Assembly: GCA_016217595.1 (NCBI GenBank)
Contig: JACRHS010000022.1
Coordinates: 124,001-188,000, forward strand
From: Opitutia bacterium
GTDB lineage: Bacteria > Verrucomicrobiota > Verrucomicrobiia > Opitutales > Opitutaceae
Direction: 5' to 3'
Length of the DNA stretch: 64,000 bases
Below the pieces are notes generated by a model. It was not told the DNA's origin and did not search any database. It was given only the letters and a program-made list of their open reading frames with translations. The position numbers and the translations under genes were made by a program. Of the stretch, positions 37,011 through 46,072 are shown piece by piece (the stretch's first letter is position 1; each line of letters starts with the position of its first letter).

Positions 37011-39584
37011 ATGCCCAAGCCCAAACCCGCCCCGTTGCCCGCCAACACCACCGGCCTCGCCGGCCTCGACCGCGTGCTCCACGGCGTGCGCGCCGGCGAC
37101 AACATCGTCTGGGAAATCGAGGACATCGCCGAATACCGGGAGCTCGTCGCGCCGTATGCCCAGGCCGCGCAGGACGCCGGCCGCCATCTGGTGTATTTCC
37201 GTTTCGCCAACCATCCCGCGCTCCTGCCGGACTCGATCCAGGCCGAGATTTGCGAAGTGTATCCGTCCCGCGGTTTCGAGAATTTCGTGCGCGATGTCCA
37301 CGCCGTGATCGAGCGGGCCGGCTGCGGCGCCAACTATATCTTCGACTGTCTCTCGCACCTCGCGGAGGTCTGGGGCTCCGACCAGAGCCTGGGCAACTTT
37401 TTCATGCTCACCTGCCCGCGGCTGCGGGATCTGGAAACCGTCACCTACTTCGGCATCTACCGCGACCGGCACTCGATCTACGCGCTCGAACCCATCCTGC
37501 ACACCACGCAGTTCTATCTGGCGGCCTTCCACCTGCACGAGCGGCTTTATGTGCGGCCGATCAAGATGCGCTACCGGGCGCGCGGCGCATTTCACACCAC
37601 CCACATGCGCCAGGGCGACGCCTTCCTGCCCGTCAAGGAAAGTGCCGTGCTCGCGCAAATCCTCACCCACACCCAGTGGCCGCGCCTGCAAAGCGACCGC
37701 CGCGTGGGCTTCTGGCGGAAACTCTTCGATGAGGCGCACACCGTCGCCCGCGATCACCGTGCCGGGCTCTGCCCCCGCGAGCGTTACGACGATCTGCTCC
37801 GCCGGGTCCGCTGGGCGCTGCGCGTGCATCGCTCGGGCCTCGCCCCGCTCGTGGAACGCTTTCTCACGCTGGACGATTTCCTGCTCATCCGCGATCGCAT
37901 GATCGGCATCGGCGCCGTCGGCGGCAAAGCCCTCGGCATGCTCGTCGCCCGCGCGATCCTGCGCGCCCGCGATCCTGCCCTCGCCGGCCGGCTGGAAGAA
38001 CACGATTCGTTTTTCGTCGGCGACGAGGTGTTCGTCACTTTCCTCGTGCGCAATGGCGTCTGGTGGTTGCGCGAGCAGCAAAAGCTACCCGCGTTTTTCC
38101 TCCACGATCTGGAGGAGGGCCGGCAGCGCATCCGCCACGGCAAATTTCCCGACTTCGTCCTCGAGCAGTTCCGCGGCATGCTCGATTACTTCGGCGAGTC
38201 CCCCTACATCGTGCGCTCCAGCTCCGTGCTGGAGGACGCCCTGGGCAACGCGTTTTCGGGCAAGTACGAGAGCGTGTTTGTCGTCAACCGCGGCACGCGC
38301 GAACAGCGTCTGACCGCGTTGCTGCACGCCGTGCGTCGCGTGTACGCCAGCGTGCTCGACACCGAGGCGCTCGAATATCGCAAACGCCGCGGCCTGCTCG
38401 ACAGCGAGGAGCGCATGGCGCTGCTGATCATGCGTGTCTCGGGTGCGCCGCAGGGGCGCTACTATTACCCGCAGGCCGCCGGCGTCGGGCTGTCGTACAA
38501 CCCCTTCGTCTGGCACCCCGACATCGATCCTCGCGCCGGCGTGGTGCGGCTGGTCTTCGGCCTCGGCACCCGTGCGGTCGACCGCTGCGACGACGACTAC
38601 ACGCGGCTCGTCGCGCTCAACGCCGCGCAGCGCCGCCCCGAGGAGGATTTCGACAACGCCCGCGCGCATTGCCAGCGCCGCATGGACTGCCTCGATCTGC
38701 GGCGGGGCGAATTCGTTTCGCGCCCGTTTCCCGAGGTGATCGCCGAGCCGCTCGAGTTCTCCCTCGATCCCTACATCACCTATTCGTCCGACAATTATCC
38801 GTGGATCACCTTCGACCGCCTGCTCACCGAAACGCCGGTCGCAGCGGACCTGCGGCAGATGCTCGCCCTGCTCGAAGAAGTTTACGAGCACCCGGTCGAC
38901 ATCGAGTTCACCCTCAACTTTCTCGCCGACGGCACCTATCGCATCCACCTGCTCCAGTGTCGCACGTTCCAGTTCCGCCGCGAGACCGGCACCATGGCCC
39001 CGCTGGCGCCGGACGCCCATCGCCGCCTGCTGGTCGCTCACGGCGCGGTGATCGGCGTCAGTCGCGAGCAACGCCTCAGCCGCATCGTCTATGTCGTCAC
39101 CGCCGCCTACGCCAAACTGGGCGAGAGCGAGCGCTACGCCGTCGCCCGTCTCATCGGCCAGATCAACCGCCTGCACTCGCCCGATGACCGCGGCCTCATG
39201 CTCATCGGCCCCGGACGCTGGGGGACGCACAGCCCCTCGCTGGGCATTCCGGTTTCGTTCGCCGAAATCAGCCGCGCCGCCGTGATCTGCGAGGTTGTGG
39301 AAATGCACGAGCGCCTCATCCCCGACGTCTCCCTCGGCACGCATTTCTTCAACGACATCGTCGAACACGACATGCTGTACCTCGCGTATTTTCCGCGGCG
39401 CAACGGCAACCAGATCGACACCGCGTGGTTCACCCGCGCCCCCAACCAGCTGCGCAGCCTCATCCCCGAGGCCAAAAAGCTGGCCTCAGTTGTGCGCGTG
39501 ATCGACTGCGATGCGGCCGATGGCCCCATCTGGCTTCGCGCCGACGCCACCACGCAAGAGTCGTTTGTTTTCCAAACCAAGTAA
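37011..39584 (+). CDS. Degenerate RecA/KaiC-like domain fused to a PEP-synthase ATP-binding domain
   Basis: The product is 857 residues from the ATG at 37011. The first 290 residues begin TTGLAGLDRVLHGVRAGDN, the start of a RecA/KaiC-type ATPase fold, but the P-loop GxxxxGK[ST] that should follow is absent (IVWEIEDIAEY instead). From about 300 to 700 it resembles the N-terminal ATP-grasp domain of phosphoenolpyruvate synthase and pyruvate phosphate dikinase, with IGAVGGKALGMLVA, IVRSSSVLEDALGNAFSGKY and VDIEFTLNFLADGTYRIHLLQ. The phosphohistidine swivel domain and the PEP/pyruvate TIM barrel are missing. A third, unrecognised part ends the chain (GRWGTHSPSLGIPVSFAEIS). It may phosphorylate or sense a partner, which is an inference. 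It follows gdhA after a terminator and stands before a deacetylase-like gene by 24 bases. Confidence 0.7.
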   Translation: MPKPKPAPLPANTTGLAGLDRVLHGVRAGDNIVWEIEDIAEYRELVAPYAQAAQDAGRHLVYFRFANHPALLPDSIQAEICEVYPSRGFENFVRDVHAVIERAGCGANYIFDCLSHLAEVWGSDQSLGNFFMLTCPRLRDLETVTYFGIYRDRHSIYALEPILHTTQFYLAAFHLHERLYVRPIKMRYRARGAFHTTHMRQGDAFLPVKESAVLAQILTHTQWPRLQSDRRVGFWRKLFDEAHTVARDHRAGLCPRERYDDLLRRVRWALRVHRSGLAPLVERFLTLDDFLLIRDRMIGIGAVGGKALGMLVARAILRARDPALAGRLEEHDSFFVGDEVFVTFLVRNGVWWLREQQKLPAFFLHDLEEGRQRIRHGKFPDFVLEQFRGMLDYFGESPYIVRSSSVLEDALGNAFSGKYESVFVVNRGTREQRLTALLHAVRRVYASVLDTEALEYRKRRGLLDSEERMALLIMRVSGAPQGRYYYPQAAGVGLSYNPFVWHPDIDPRAGVVRLVFGLGTRAVDRCDDDYTRLVALNAAQRRPEEDFDNARAHCQRRMDCLDLRRGEFVSRPFPEVIAEPLEFSLDPYITYSSDNYPWITFDRLLTETPVAADLRQMLALLEEVYEHPVDIEFTLNFLADGTYRIHLLQCRTFQFRRETGTMAPLAPDAHRRLLVAHGAVIGVSREQRLSRIVYVVTAAYAKLGESERYAVARLIGQINRLHSPDDRGLMLIGPGRWGTHSPSLGIPVSFAEISRAAVICEVVEMHERLIPDVSLGTHFFNDIVEHDMLYLAYFPRRNGNQIDTAWFTRAPNQLRSLIPEAKKLASVVRVIDCDAADGPIWLRADATTQESFVFQTK

Positions 39585-39608
39585 CCGTCGCGCGACCGCC
39601 TCCCCGCC

Positions 39609-40430
39609 ATGGCGTCACCCCTGCTCCGCATTCTCGCCTGGGCCTGCGGCTGCTCGCTCCTCGCGCCCAATCCGGCTGACGCCGCCACATCCGGCGTGAC
39701 AATGCGCGAGGGCGGCATCGTGCGCGGCCCGCAGGATCGGCGCGAACTCACGCTCGTGTTTACCGGGCACACGTTCGCCGAGGGCGGCGCCGTGATCCTC
39801 GACGCGCTCGCGCGGCACCGGGCGCGCGCGGGCTTTTTTCTCACCGGCGACTTTCTGGCCAACGCGGATTTTTCCCCGCTCGTCCGCCGCATCGTCGCCG
39901 AGGGTCATTACCTCGGGCCGCACTCGGACCGGCATTTACTCTATTGCCCGTGGAGCGGCCCAAAGCGGACGCTAATCGCCAAGGAAACGTTCGCCGCCGA
40001 CTTGACCGCCAATCTTGAGAAAATCGTGCGCCTCGGCGTGCCGCGCGACCGTATCCGCTATTTCCTGCCGCCGTACGAGTGGCACAACGCCGAGATCGCC
40101 GCGTGGAGCACTGAGCAAGGCCTGACCATCGTCAACTACACGCCCGGCACGCGCGCCAACGCCGACTACACCGGCGAGGCCGAGCGCAACTTCGTGTCGT
40201 CGCAGACCATCTTCACCAGCATCGAGCAGCGCGAGCGCGCCGACCCGCAGGGATTGAACGGCTTCATCCTCCTGCTGCACCTCGGCAGCGGCCCGGGTCG
40301 CACCGACAAGTTTCACTCCCGGTTCGGCGAGCTGCTCGATCTTCTGGCGGCGCGCGGCTACCGGTTTGTCCGCGTCGACGAGATGCTCGATGCCGCCCGG
40401 CCCAATTCTCCTCGTGAAAATCACCGCTAG
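39609..40430 (+). CDS. NodB-like polysaccharide deacetylase homologue, catalytic Asp pair not present
   Basis: This 273-residue protein has a signal peptide (LLRILAWACGCSLLAPNPADA). The fold is that of carbohydrate esterase family 4: a first strand LTLVFTGHTFAEGG, RARAGFFLTGDF, then HYLGPHSDRH with the His-x3-His metal pair, and YFLPPYEWHN. In active CE4 enzymes the first strand carries a TFDD motif. Here it is VFTGH, so the catalytic base and a metal ligand are replaced. This could be an inactive carbohydrate binder or a clade with another mechanism. The gene overlaps the GH9 gene in a different frame, so both probably act on the same plant polymer. Confidence 0.75.
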   Translation: MASPLLRILAWACGCSLLAPNPADAATSGVTMREGGIVRGPQDRRELTLVFTGHTFAEGGAVILDALARHRARAGFFLTGDFLANADFSPLVRRIVAEGHYLGPHSDRHLLYCPWSGPKRTLIAKETFAADLTANLEKIVRLGVPRDRIRYFLPPYEWHNAEIAAWSTEQGLTIVNYTPGTRANADYTGEAERNFVSSQTIFTSIEQRERADPQGLNGFILLLHLGSGPGRTDKFHSRFGELLDLLAARGYRFVRVDEMLDAARPNSPRENHR

Positions 40431-42207
40431 ACTTCTTTGCACCGCCGCGCTCGCGCTGGCGTTGAGCGCCGGCTCGAACCTGCGCGCCGAGACAATTTTC
40501 GTGCGCGTCAATCAGCTCGGCTACACAGCGCAGGCGCCAAAAACTGGCCTCGCATTCTCGATCACAGAACTGCCCAAAACATTTTCCGTGGAGGATGAGC
40601 GCACGCGTCAGGTCGTGTTCACCGGCGACACCAAACCGGTGACAGAGGCGACCTGGGGCCGGTTTACGCATCACGTCGAACTGCCCTTCGGCGCGCTGTG
40701 CCAGCCCGGCCGCTACGTCGTGCGGATCGGCGAGCAGCGCTCCCTACCCTTCGCCATCGGCGGCGGAGACGAAACGGCGCTGCCCGACCGCCTGCTGGAA
40801 TTCATGCGTCAGCAGCGCTGCGGCTACAACCCGTGGCTCGACGCCGAATGCCACCAGCTCGACGGCCGCACCGCCTACGGACCGGAGCCCGCCGGCGCCA
40901 CGATCGACGCCCGCGGCGGCTGGCACGACGCCGGCGATCTTTTGAAATACCTGCTCACTTCGAGCAACGCGACCGCGCAACTGCTGCTCGCGCACGCGTT
41001 ATCCTCCGACGCCGCGCGTTTCTCAGACCATTGCGACGCGCGCGGCCGACCTACGTCCAACGGCCAGCCCGATCTCCTCGACGAAGCGCGCTGGGGGCTC
41101 GATTGGTTGCTCAAACTTCATCCCGCGCCCGACCAGTTGTACCACCAGGTGGCCGACGACCGCGATCACTGCGGCTGGCGTCTGCCGCAAAACGAAATCG
41201 CCGATTACGGCTGGGGCAAAGGCGGCGCGCGCGTTGCTTACTTTGCCGACGGCCAGCCGCAGGGCCTGCGTAAATTTCAAAGCGTGTCCACCGGCGTCGC
41301 CAATCTCGCCGGACGTTACGCGGCCGCGATGGCGCTCGCGTTCCAAATCTGGAAGGACGACCCGGCGCAGCGGGCTCTCGCGCACCGCTGCCTGCAAGCC
41401 GGCCGCGAGGTTTACGCGCTCGGCCGCGCCAGGGAGGGCGTGCAGCAGGGCAACTCCTACCTCGCGCCGTACCGTTACGAGGAAACGACCTGGGCCGACG
41501 ACATGGAATGGGGCGCCGCCGAGCTGTTTCGCGCCACGCGCGAACCGCTGTTTCTCGCCGACGCCACGCGCTACGCCCAGCTCGCCGCCGACGAGGGCTG
41601 GATGGGCCGCGAGCAGGCCGGGCACTACCAGTTTTATCCGTTCATGAACGTCGGACACTTTCGGCTGCACGATCTCGTCGCGCCCGAGCTGCAAGCGACG
41701 CTCGCCGGCTATTACCGTGCCGGACTCGAACGCTGCCGGCAGGCCAGCGAGAGAAACCCGTACCGCATCGGCGTCCCGTTCATCTGGTGTTCCAACAACC
41801 TCGTTGTCGCCCTCGTCACCCAGGGCCGGCTCTACGAGCGCATGACCGGCGACGCGCGTTACCGCGAATTCATCGCCGCGCACCGCGACTGGCTGCTCGG
41901 TCGCAATCCGTGGGGCACGACGATGTTCACCGAGGTCGGCGCGGTGTTTCCGCGACAGGTGCATCTGATGACCGCGCGACTGACCAAGCGCGCCGTGTGC
42001 GGCGGCCTGGTCGATGGTCCGGTGTACGAGCGCATTTTCAAAACGCTCAAAGGCGTGACCATCGCCACGCCCGATCCGCTGGCAGAGTTTCAGGGCGTCG
42101 CGGTTTATCACGACGACCTACACGACTACTCCACCAACGAGCCCACGATGGACGGCACCGCCGCCGCGATTCTGATGTTCGCGCTCGACGATGGTCCGGC
42201 ACGCTGA
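40414..42207 (+). CDS. Glycoside hydrolase family 9 (endoglucanase-like), secreted
   Basis: The product is 597 residues from the GTG at 40414, which gives a clean signal peptide (ITARLLCTAALALALSAGSNLRAE). In-frame ATGs at 40390 and 40366 are alternatives. An N-terminal Ig-like CelD_N domain (about 28-110, FVRVNQLGYTAQAPKTGLAF) precedes the GH9 alpha/alpha barrel. The GGWHDAGD motif carries Asp172 and Asp175 (catalytic base region). The acid is Glu576 in DYSTNEPTMDGT. The C-terminal VPFIWCSNNLV and RDWLLGRNPWGT are typical. GH9 enzymes cleave beta-1,4-glucans. It overlaps the 3' end of the deacetylase-like gene by 17 bases. Confidence 0.9.
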   Translation: MKITARLLCTAALALALSAGSNLRAETIFVRVNQLGYTAQAPKTGLAFSITELPKTFSVEDERTRQVVFTGDTKPVTEATWGRFTHHVELPFGALCQPGRYVVRIGEQRSLPFAIGGGDETALPDRLLEFMRQQRCGYNPWLDAECHQLDGRTAYGPEPAGATIDARGGWHDAGDLLKYLLTSSNATAQLLLAHALSSDAARFSDHCDARGRPTSNGQPDLLDEARWGLDWLLKLHPAPDQLYHQVADDRDHCGWRLPQNEIADYGWGKGGARVAYFADGQPQGLRKFQSVSTGVANLAGRYAAAMALAFQIWKDDPAQRALAHRCLQAGREVYALGRAREGVQQGNSYLAPYRYEETTWADDMEWGAAELFRATREPLFLADATRYAQLAADEGWMGREQAGHYQFYPFMNVGHFRLHDLVAPELQATLAGYYRAGLERCRQASERNPYRIGVPFIWCSNNLVVALVTQGRLYERMTGDARYREFIAAHRDWLLGRNPWGTTMFTEVGAVFPRQVHLMTARLTKRAVCGGLVDGPVYERIFKTLKGVTIATPDPLAEFQGVAVYHDDLHDYSTNEPTMDGTAAAILMFALDDGPAR

Positions 42208-42219
42208 GCGTCACGACGC

Positions 42220-43254
42220 TCAGCCGTACTTCGCCGGCAACGCCCGGCCTTTTTTCGCGCTCTGCGTGGCGAGATCGAGGATGTGAATGGGCCGGCGCGA
42301 CCACTCGGCCGTGATGGTCAGCGGCGCGCGCCGCACGAGGTGATCGCGCACGTTCTCGTAGTAGCGATGCCCCTCGTCGGCCGGATTCGGCAACCGCGTC
42401 GTGATCGAACGACCGTCGATGTGCTGGTAGAGCGTCGACTGTTTGTCGTCGAGCACCAGCGTGCCTTTCGTGCCCGTGATTTCCATAAAACCATCCTTGG
42501 CCTTGGAATCGATGTGGGTGATCGCGAGCGTGAGCCATTGCGAGCCCTGGAAACGCACCACGGCGAAGCCCTCGTCGTCGTTGGCGTCGTCCTTCCATTT
42601 GATTTGCGGACCCCAGAAGCCCGAGGAGGCGAAGCCGCTGACCTCGGCGATGGGCGCTTCGATGAGTTGCAACGAGTATTCCAGCAGGTGCACGCCCCAA
42701 TCGTAGAGAATGCCGCCGGAAATGCTGCGGCTGGAACGCCACCAGTCGAGCGGCCGACTGTATCCGCCCATGTGACACTCGATGCGCACGATGTCGCCGA
42801 TCAGCTTTTGCTTTTTGATCAGGTCCGTCGCGAGGAGGATGCGTCCGTCCCAATGGCGGTTGTGGTAAGTCGAGAGCATCACGCCAGAGCGCTTGGCGGT
42901 AGCGATCATCCGGTCGACCTCCGCGGTCGTGATCGCGAGCGGTTTCTCACACACGACATGGCGGCCGGCCTTGAGGCATTGCACGGCAAGCGCGGCATGG
43001 GTGTTGTGCGGTGTGATGAGCACCATCAGTTCCGCGGACGATTTGCGCAACAGCTCCGACACGCTCGCGTAGGTTTCGATGCCGGGAAAATCCTGCGCCG
43101 CCACCGCGAGCCGCGCCGCGTCGACTTCGGCCACCGCCACGGGCGTCATGCCGGCCGCCTGCATCTGCTGGAGATGCTGCCGGCCCATGTTGAACGCGCC
43201 GCCGTAGCCGATGACGCCGACTTTGATCTCTGCCGCCGTTTTGTAAGTTTTCAT
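42220..43254 (-). CDS. Gfo/Idh/MocA-family oxidoreductase
   Basis: This 344-residue cytosolic protein has an N-terminal NAD(P)-binding Rossmann fold beginning KVGVIGYGGAFNMGRQHLQQ and containing HVVCEKPLAITTAEVDRMIA, where Lys of the EKP motif is the usual catalytic residue of the family. The C-terminal alpha/beta domain follows (GGYSRPLDWWRSS and YDWGVHLLEYSLQLI). These enzymes oxidise or reduce sugars and sugar acids. The substrate cannot be read from sequence. It is the downstream gene of a pair with ThuA (19-base gap), both convergent with GH9, a common arrangement in carbohydrate clusters. Confidence 0.88.
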   Translation of the reverse strand: MKTYKTAAEIKVGVIGYGGAFNMGRQHLQQMQAAGMTPVAVAEVDAARLAVAAQDFPGIETYASVSELLRKSSAELMVLITPHNTHAALAVQCLKAGRHVVCEKPLAITTAEVDRMIATAKRSGVMLSTYHNRHWDGRILLATDLIKKQKLIGDIVRIECHMGGYSRPLDWWRSSRSISGGILYDWGVHLLEYSLQLIEAPIAEVSGFASSGFWGPQIKWKDDANDDEGFAVVRFQGSQWLTLAITHIDSKAKDGFMEITGTKGTLVLDDKQSTLYQHIDGRSITTRLPNPADEGHRYYENVRDHLVRRAPLTITAEWSRRPIHILDLATQSAKKGRALPAKYG

Positions 43255-43273
43255 GGGTTAAAACGAAATCTGC

Positions 43274-43915
43274 TCACAACGCCCCCGCCGCCCAACGCAG
43301 CCCCTGCACGGTCAGCGTGCGCATCGCCGGAAACTGCGTGAACTCCTCGGGCGCGTGCCCCAACGCCGAGTAAAACACCCGCCCCTGGCCCCATTGCCGC
43401 ACCCACGCCACCGGCATGGTGCAGCTCCGTCCCTCGTAGACGTACTCGGTGTCGGCCAGCACCTGCACCGCCGGGTCGATCATCATGTAGTACTGCTCCG
43501 AGCGGTAAGCGAAAGTCAGCGGCAACCCTTGCGTGATCGCGCTGGTGCAATCTTTCACACGCACCGTGTAGTCGCCCACATGCGGGTGCCCCACAAAGTG
43601 ACCGCCCGCCATCCATTCGTAATCCAGGTTGCCGCGAAACGCGTCGCCCATACCGCCGTGCACCCCGGCGAGGCCCACCCCGCCACGCACCGCAGCTTGC
43701 AAGCTCGCGCTCTGCTCGGGCGTCAATGTTCCCATCGTCCAGCACGGGGAAATCACAGCGAACTGCCGCAAGTACGCAGTGTCGGCCAGCCCATCGAGCT
43801 GGGTCGTCACCTCGGACGCCAGGCCATGCTCCGCCAAAGCGTCGGATAATATCTGGACTATTTTTCCCGGCTGATGCCCTTCCCAGCCGCCGGAGACAAA
43901 CAGGGCTTTTTTCAT
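43274..43915 (-). CDS. ThuA-like domain protein
   Basis: This 213-residue protein starts KKALFVSGGWEGHQPGKI and contains GGVGLAGVHGGMGDAFRG and VAWVRQWGQGRVFYSALGH, the pattern of ThuA-like (class I glutamine amidotransferase-like) domains. In rhizobia ThuA is linked to trehalose utilisation. In this phylum it is common beside Gfo/Idh/MocA oxidoreductases, as here (next gene after 19 bases). It has no signal peptide. A divergent AraC regulator begins 51 bases away and may control the pair. Confidence 0.85.
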   Translation of the reverse strand: MKKALFVSGGWEGHQPGKIVQILSDALAEHGLASEVTTQLDGLADTAYLRQFAVISPCWTMGTLTPEQSASLQAAVRGGVGLAGVHGGMGDAFRGNLDYEWMAGGHFVGHPHVGDYTVRVKDCTSAITQGLPLTFAYRSEQYYMMIDPAVQVLADTEYVYEGRSCTMPVAWVRQWGQGRVFYSALGHAPEEFTQFPAMRTLTVQGLRWAAGAL

Positions 43916-43966
43916 GGATTGTGAGGGAGAATGCGACAGCCTAGCACATTTCCCCTGGCGACTTGA

Positions 43967-44827
43967 ATGGACCTCCTTGCCAAAAACATGGACTTTTTAA
44001 CCAAACACTGGGCTCCCTACGCGCGCCGCCATCCCGCGCAGTTCCCACTGGTGTCGGCTGATTTCATCAGCGAAAAGAACCACTGGATTCGCACGACCTT
44101 CGACACCTGCAATTTCTCGCTGATTCTGCGCGGACGCGGTGAGTATCACCGGGCCGGACGCACCTGGCCCGTGCAAGCACCCTGCGTGATCACGCAATGG
44201 CCCGGCGAGCCCGTCTCCTACGGTCCGCCGCTGCCGAAGGAGACATGGGACGAGTTGTATTTCGTTTATGACCGGAAGCACTTCGCCGGCTTTCGCCGGA
44301 TCCGGCTTATTGATCCGGAGCGCCCGATCTGGCCCATCGCCGACCCTGCGGCGGTGCAGGCGCAGATCGCCGAATTCGCAGCGCTCGCCCGACGCAGCGA
44401 CCCCGAAGCCGTGGTTGACCGTGTTGACCGCCTGGCTGAGCGCATCGTGCTCGAAACCTGGCTGGCACCCAGTGCCAGCACGCGCAACCACGGCACCATT
44501 CAGAGAATCGCCGCCGCCATGCGCAGCCAGCTCGCCGCGCCCGAGAGCTGGCGTGCCCTGCCCGCCCGGCACGGGCTCTCCTCCACGACGTTTCGCCGTC
44601 GCTGGTGCGAAACCATGGGGGAACCGCCCGCCCGTTACTTGCTGAGACTGCGCCTGCGCGAGGCGTGCCGCCTGCTGGTCGAGAGCGATCTGCCGATCCA
44701 TGAGATAGCGACCGCTGTGGGTTTCGCAGACGAGTTCTACTTCTCGCGCCGCTTCCGCCTGGCCATCGGCCAGCCGCCACGCGACTACCGCAAAACCTAC
44801 CGCCTCCGCCGCGGTCCGCAGTCCTGA
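43967..44827 (+). CDS. AraC-family transcriptional regulator
   Basis: This 286-residue protein starts at ATG 43967 or at the in-frame ATG 43988. The N-terminal ligand part is cupin-like (FSLILRGRGEYHRAGRTWPV). The last 100 residues are an AraC double helix-turn-helix: a first HTH with LPARHGLSSTTFRRRWCETM and a second with IHEIATAVGFADEFYFSRRF followed by RLAIGQPPRDYRK. It is divergent from the ThuA and oxidoreductase genes (51-base gap) and is probably their regulator, sensing a sugar. Operator sites could not be defined. Confidence 0.87.
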   Translation: MDLLAKNMDFLTKHWAPYARRHPAQFPLVSADFISEKNHWIRTTFDTCNFSLILRGRGEYHRAGRTWPVQAPCVITQWPGEPVSYGPPLPKETWDELYFVYDRKHFAGFRRIRLIDPERPIWPIADPAAVQAQIAEFAALARRSDPEAVVDRVDRLAERIVLETWLAPSASTRNHGTIQRIAAAMRSQLAAPESWRALPARHGLSSTTFRRRWCETMGEPPARYLLRLRLREACRLLVESDLPIHEIATAVGFADEFYFSRRFRLAIGQPPRDYRKTYRLRRGPQS

Positions 44828-44905
44828 GCATGCGCGCTTAATGCGCTGTTTCGCCCTGTCAGTAAATCGCTTGCGCTACGACAACTTTGCCTCCCAGCTC
44901 CTGGC

Positions 44906-46072
44906 ATGGGAACGCCAACCCAAGCCACGTCTTCTGCCGCGTCCGCACCTGCTCAGCCAACCGCAATGGAGCAGCTCTTCGCCCGCATGAGCCTCGCCGC
45001 CAAGCGAGCGTTGCGCGATCCGCTCTTATCCCGAGCCGAACAGATCTACCATGCGCGACGGTTCAATCGGGAGTTGCGCCAACGCGAACTGCAATTGGGT
45101 GCGACTACCCTGCAAAGCTGGCCCGCGTACATGGATTTGTCCGTTGCCGGTAAATGCAACCTGCGCTGTGAGATGTGCGGGCTCACCCACGGCGACCCCA
45201 CCCACCCGAACTGGACCTTTGCCGAGGTGGAGCGCTTCAGCGCCTATTACCCCTACCTGGATACGGTGAACCCGACCGGTGCCGGTGAGCCCATGCTCGT
45301 GAAGGAACTCCCGGCCATGTTGGAGCTGTTTAAACGCCACGGGAATGCCGTGGGTTTTTACACGAACGGCACGCTCCTTACTTCGGAGAAAATCGACCTC
45401 CTGATCCGTTTGGGAATCGATAACATCAACATCTCATTCGACGGAGCCACCCGCGAAACCTTTGAGCGCATCCGACACCCGGCAAAATTCGATCGCGTGC
45501 TCGCGAACATCCGCAACTTGATCAAGCGCCGCCGGGAACTCGGCGCAAAACAGCCCGCAGTTCGTCTGGCGATGGTGCTGATGAACGATAACAAACATGA
45601 GCTTCCCGCCCTTATCCAACTGGCGGCGGAGCTGGGTGTGGAAGGCGTGTTTACAATGTTCGTCAGCGATCGCATGCCGCTGCAAATGCCGCAGAAAGAT
45701 CCCATCGGCACCAATGCATGCCTGCGCGAAGCGACGGCAGTCGCGCAAAAACTTGGCCTGCATTTCTACAGTCCCGGGCTGCTGCCCGAAACCTCGGATA
45801 GTGCAAGTGCGCCAGTCACAGCGCTGTTACATAGCGGACTTATATGCACTCACCCGTGGATGCAGCTGCTCGTATGGAATAACGGTGATGTGAGCCCTTG
45901 TTGCCGAATCCAAGGGAAACTCGACGGGCACGATTTCGGCAACGCCAATACCACCTCGCCGGAATTACTTTGGAACAGCCCAGGATTTGTGCATTTGCGT
46001 CAACGCATTGCCGCCAATGATGCGCCGCAGGTCTGTCAAACCTGCCCGCTGCGCACAGCCAAAGCCAACTAG
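44906..46072 (+). CDS. Radical SAM / SPASM-domain protein
   Basis: This 388-residue protein has the radical SAM cluster motif CNLRCEMC (Cys84, Cys88, Cys91), which binds the [4Fe-4S] cluster that cleaves S-adenosylmethionine. NPTGAGEPML and GIDNINISFDGATRETFERI follow along the barrel. The C-terminal SPASM/Twitch part has VSPCCRI and CQTCPLR cysteines. SPASM proteins often modify peptides or act as sulfatase maturases, but no precursor peptide ORF is visible beside it. It follows the AraC gene by 78 bases on the same strand, but a link is not shown. The N-terminal 60 residues are helical and not part of the core. Confidence 0.85.
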   Translation: MGTPTQATSSAASAPAQPTAMEQLFARMSLAAKRALRDPLLSRAEQIYHARRFNRELRQRELQLGATTLQSWPAYMDLSVAGKCNLRCEMCGLTHGDPTHPNWTFAEVERFSAYYPYLDTVNPTGAGEPMLVKELPAMLELFKRHGNAVGFYTNGTLLTSEKIDLLIRLGIDNINISFDGATRETFERIRHPAKFDRVLANIRNLIKRRRELGAKQPAVRLAMVLMNDNKHELPALIQLAAELGVEGVFTMFVSDRMPLQMPQKDPIGTNACLREATAVAQKLGLHFYSPGLLPETSDSASAPVTALLHSGLICTHPWMQLLVWNNGDVSPCCRIQGKLDGHDFGNANTTSPELLWNSPGFVHLRQRIAANDAPQVCQTCPLRTAKAN

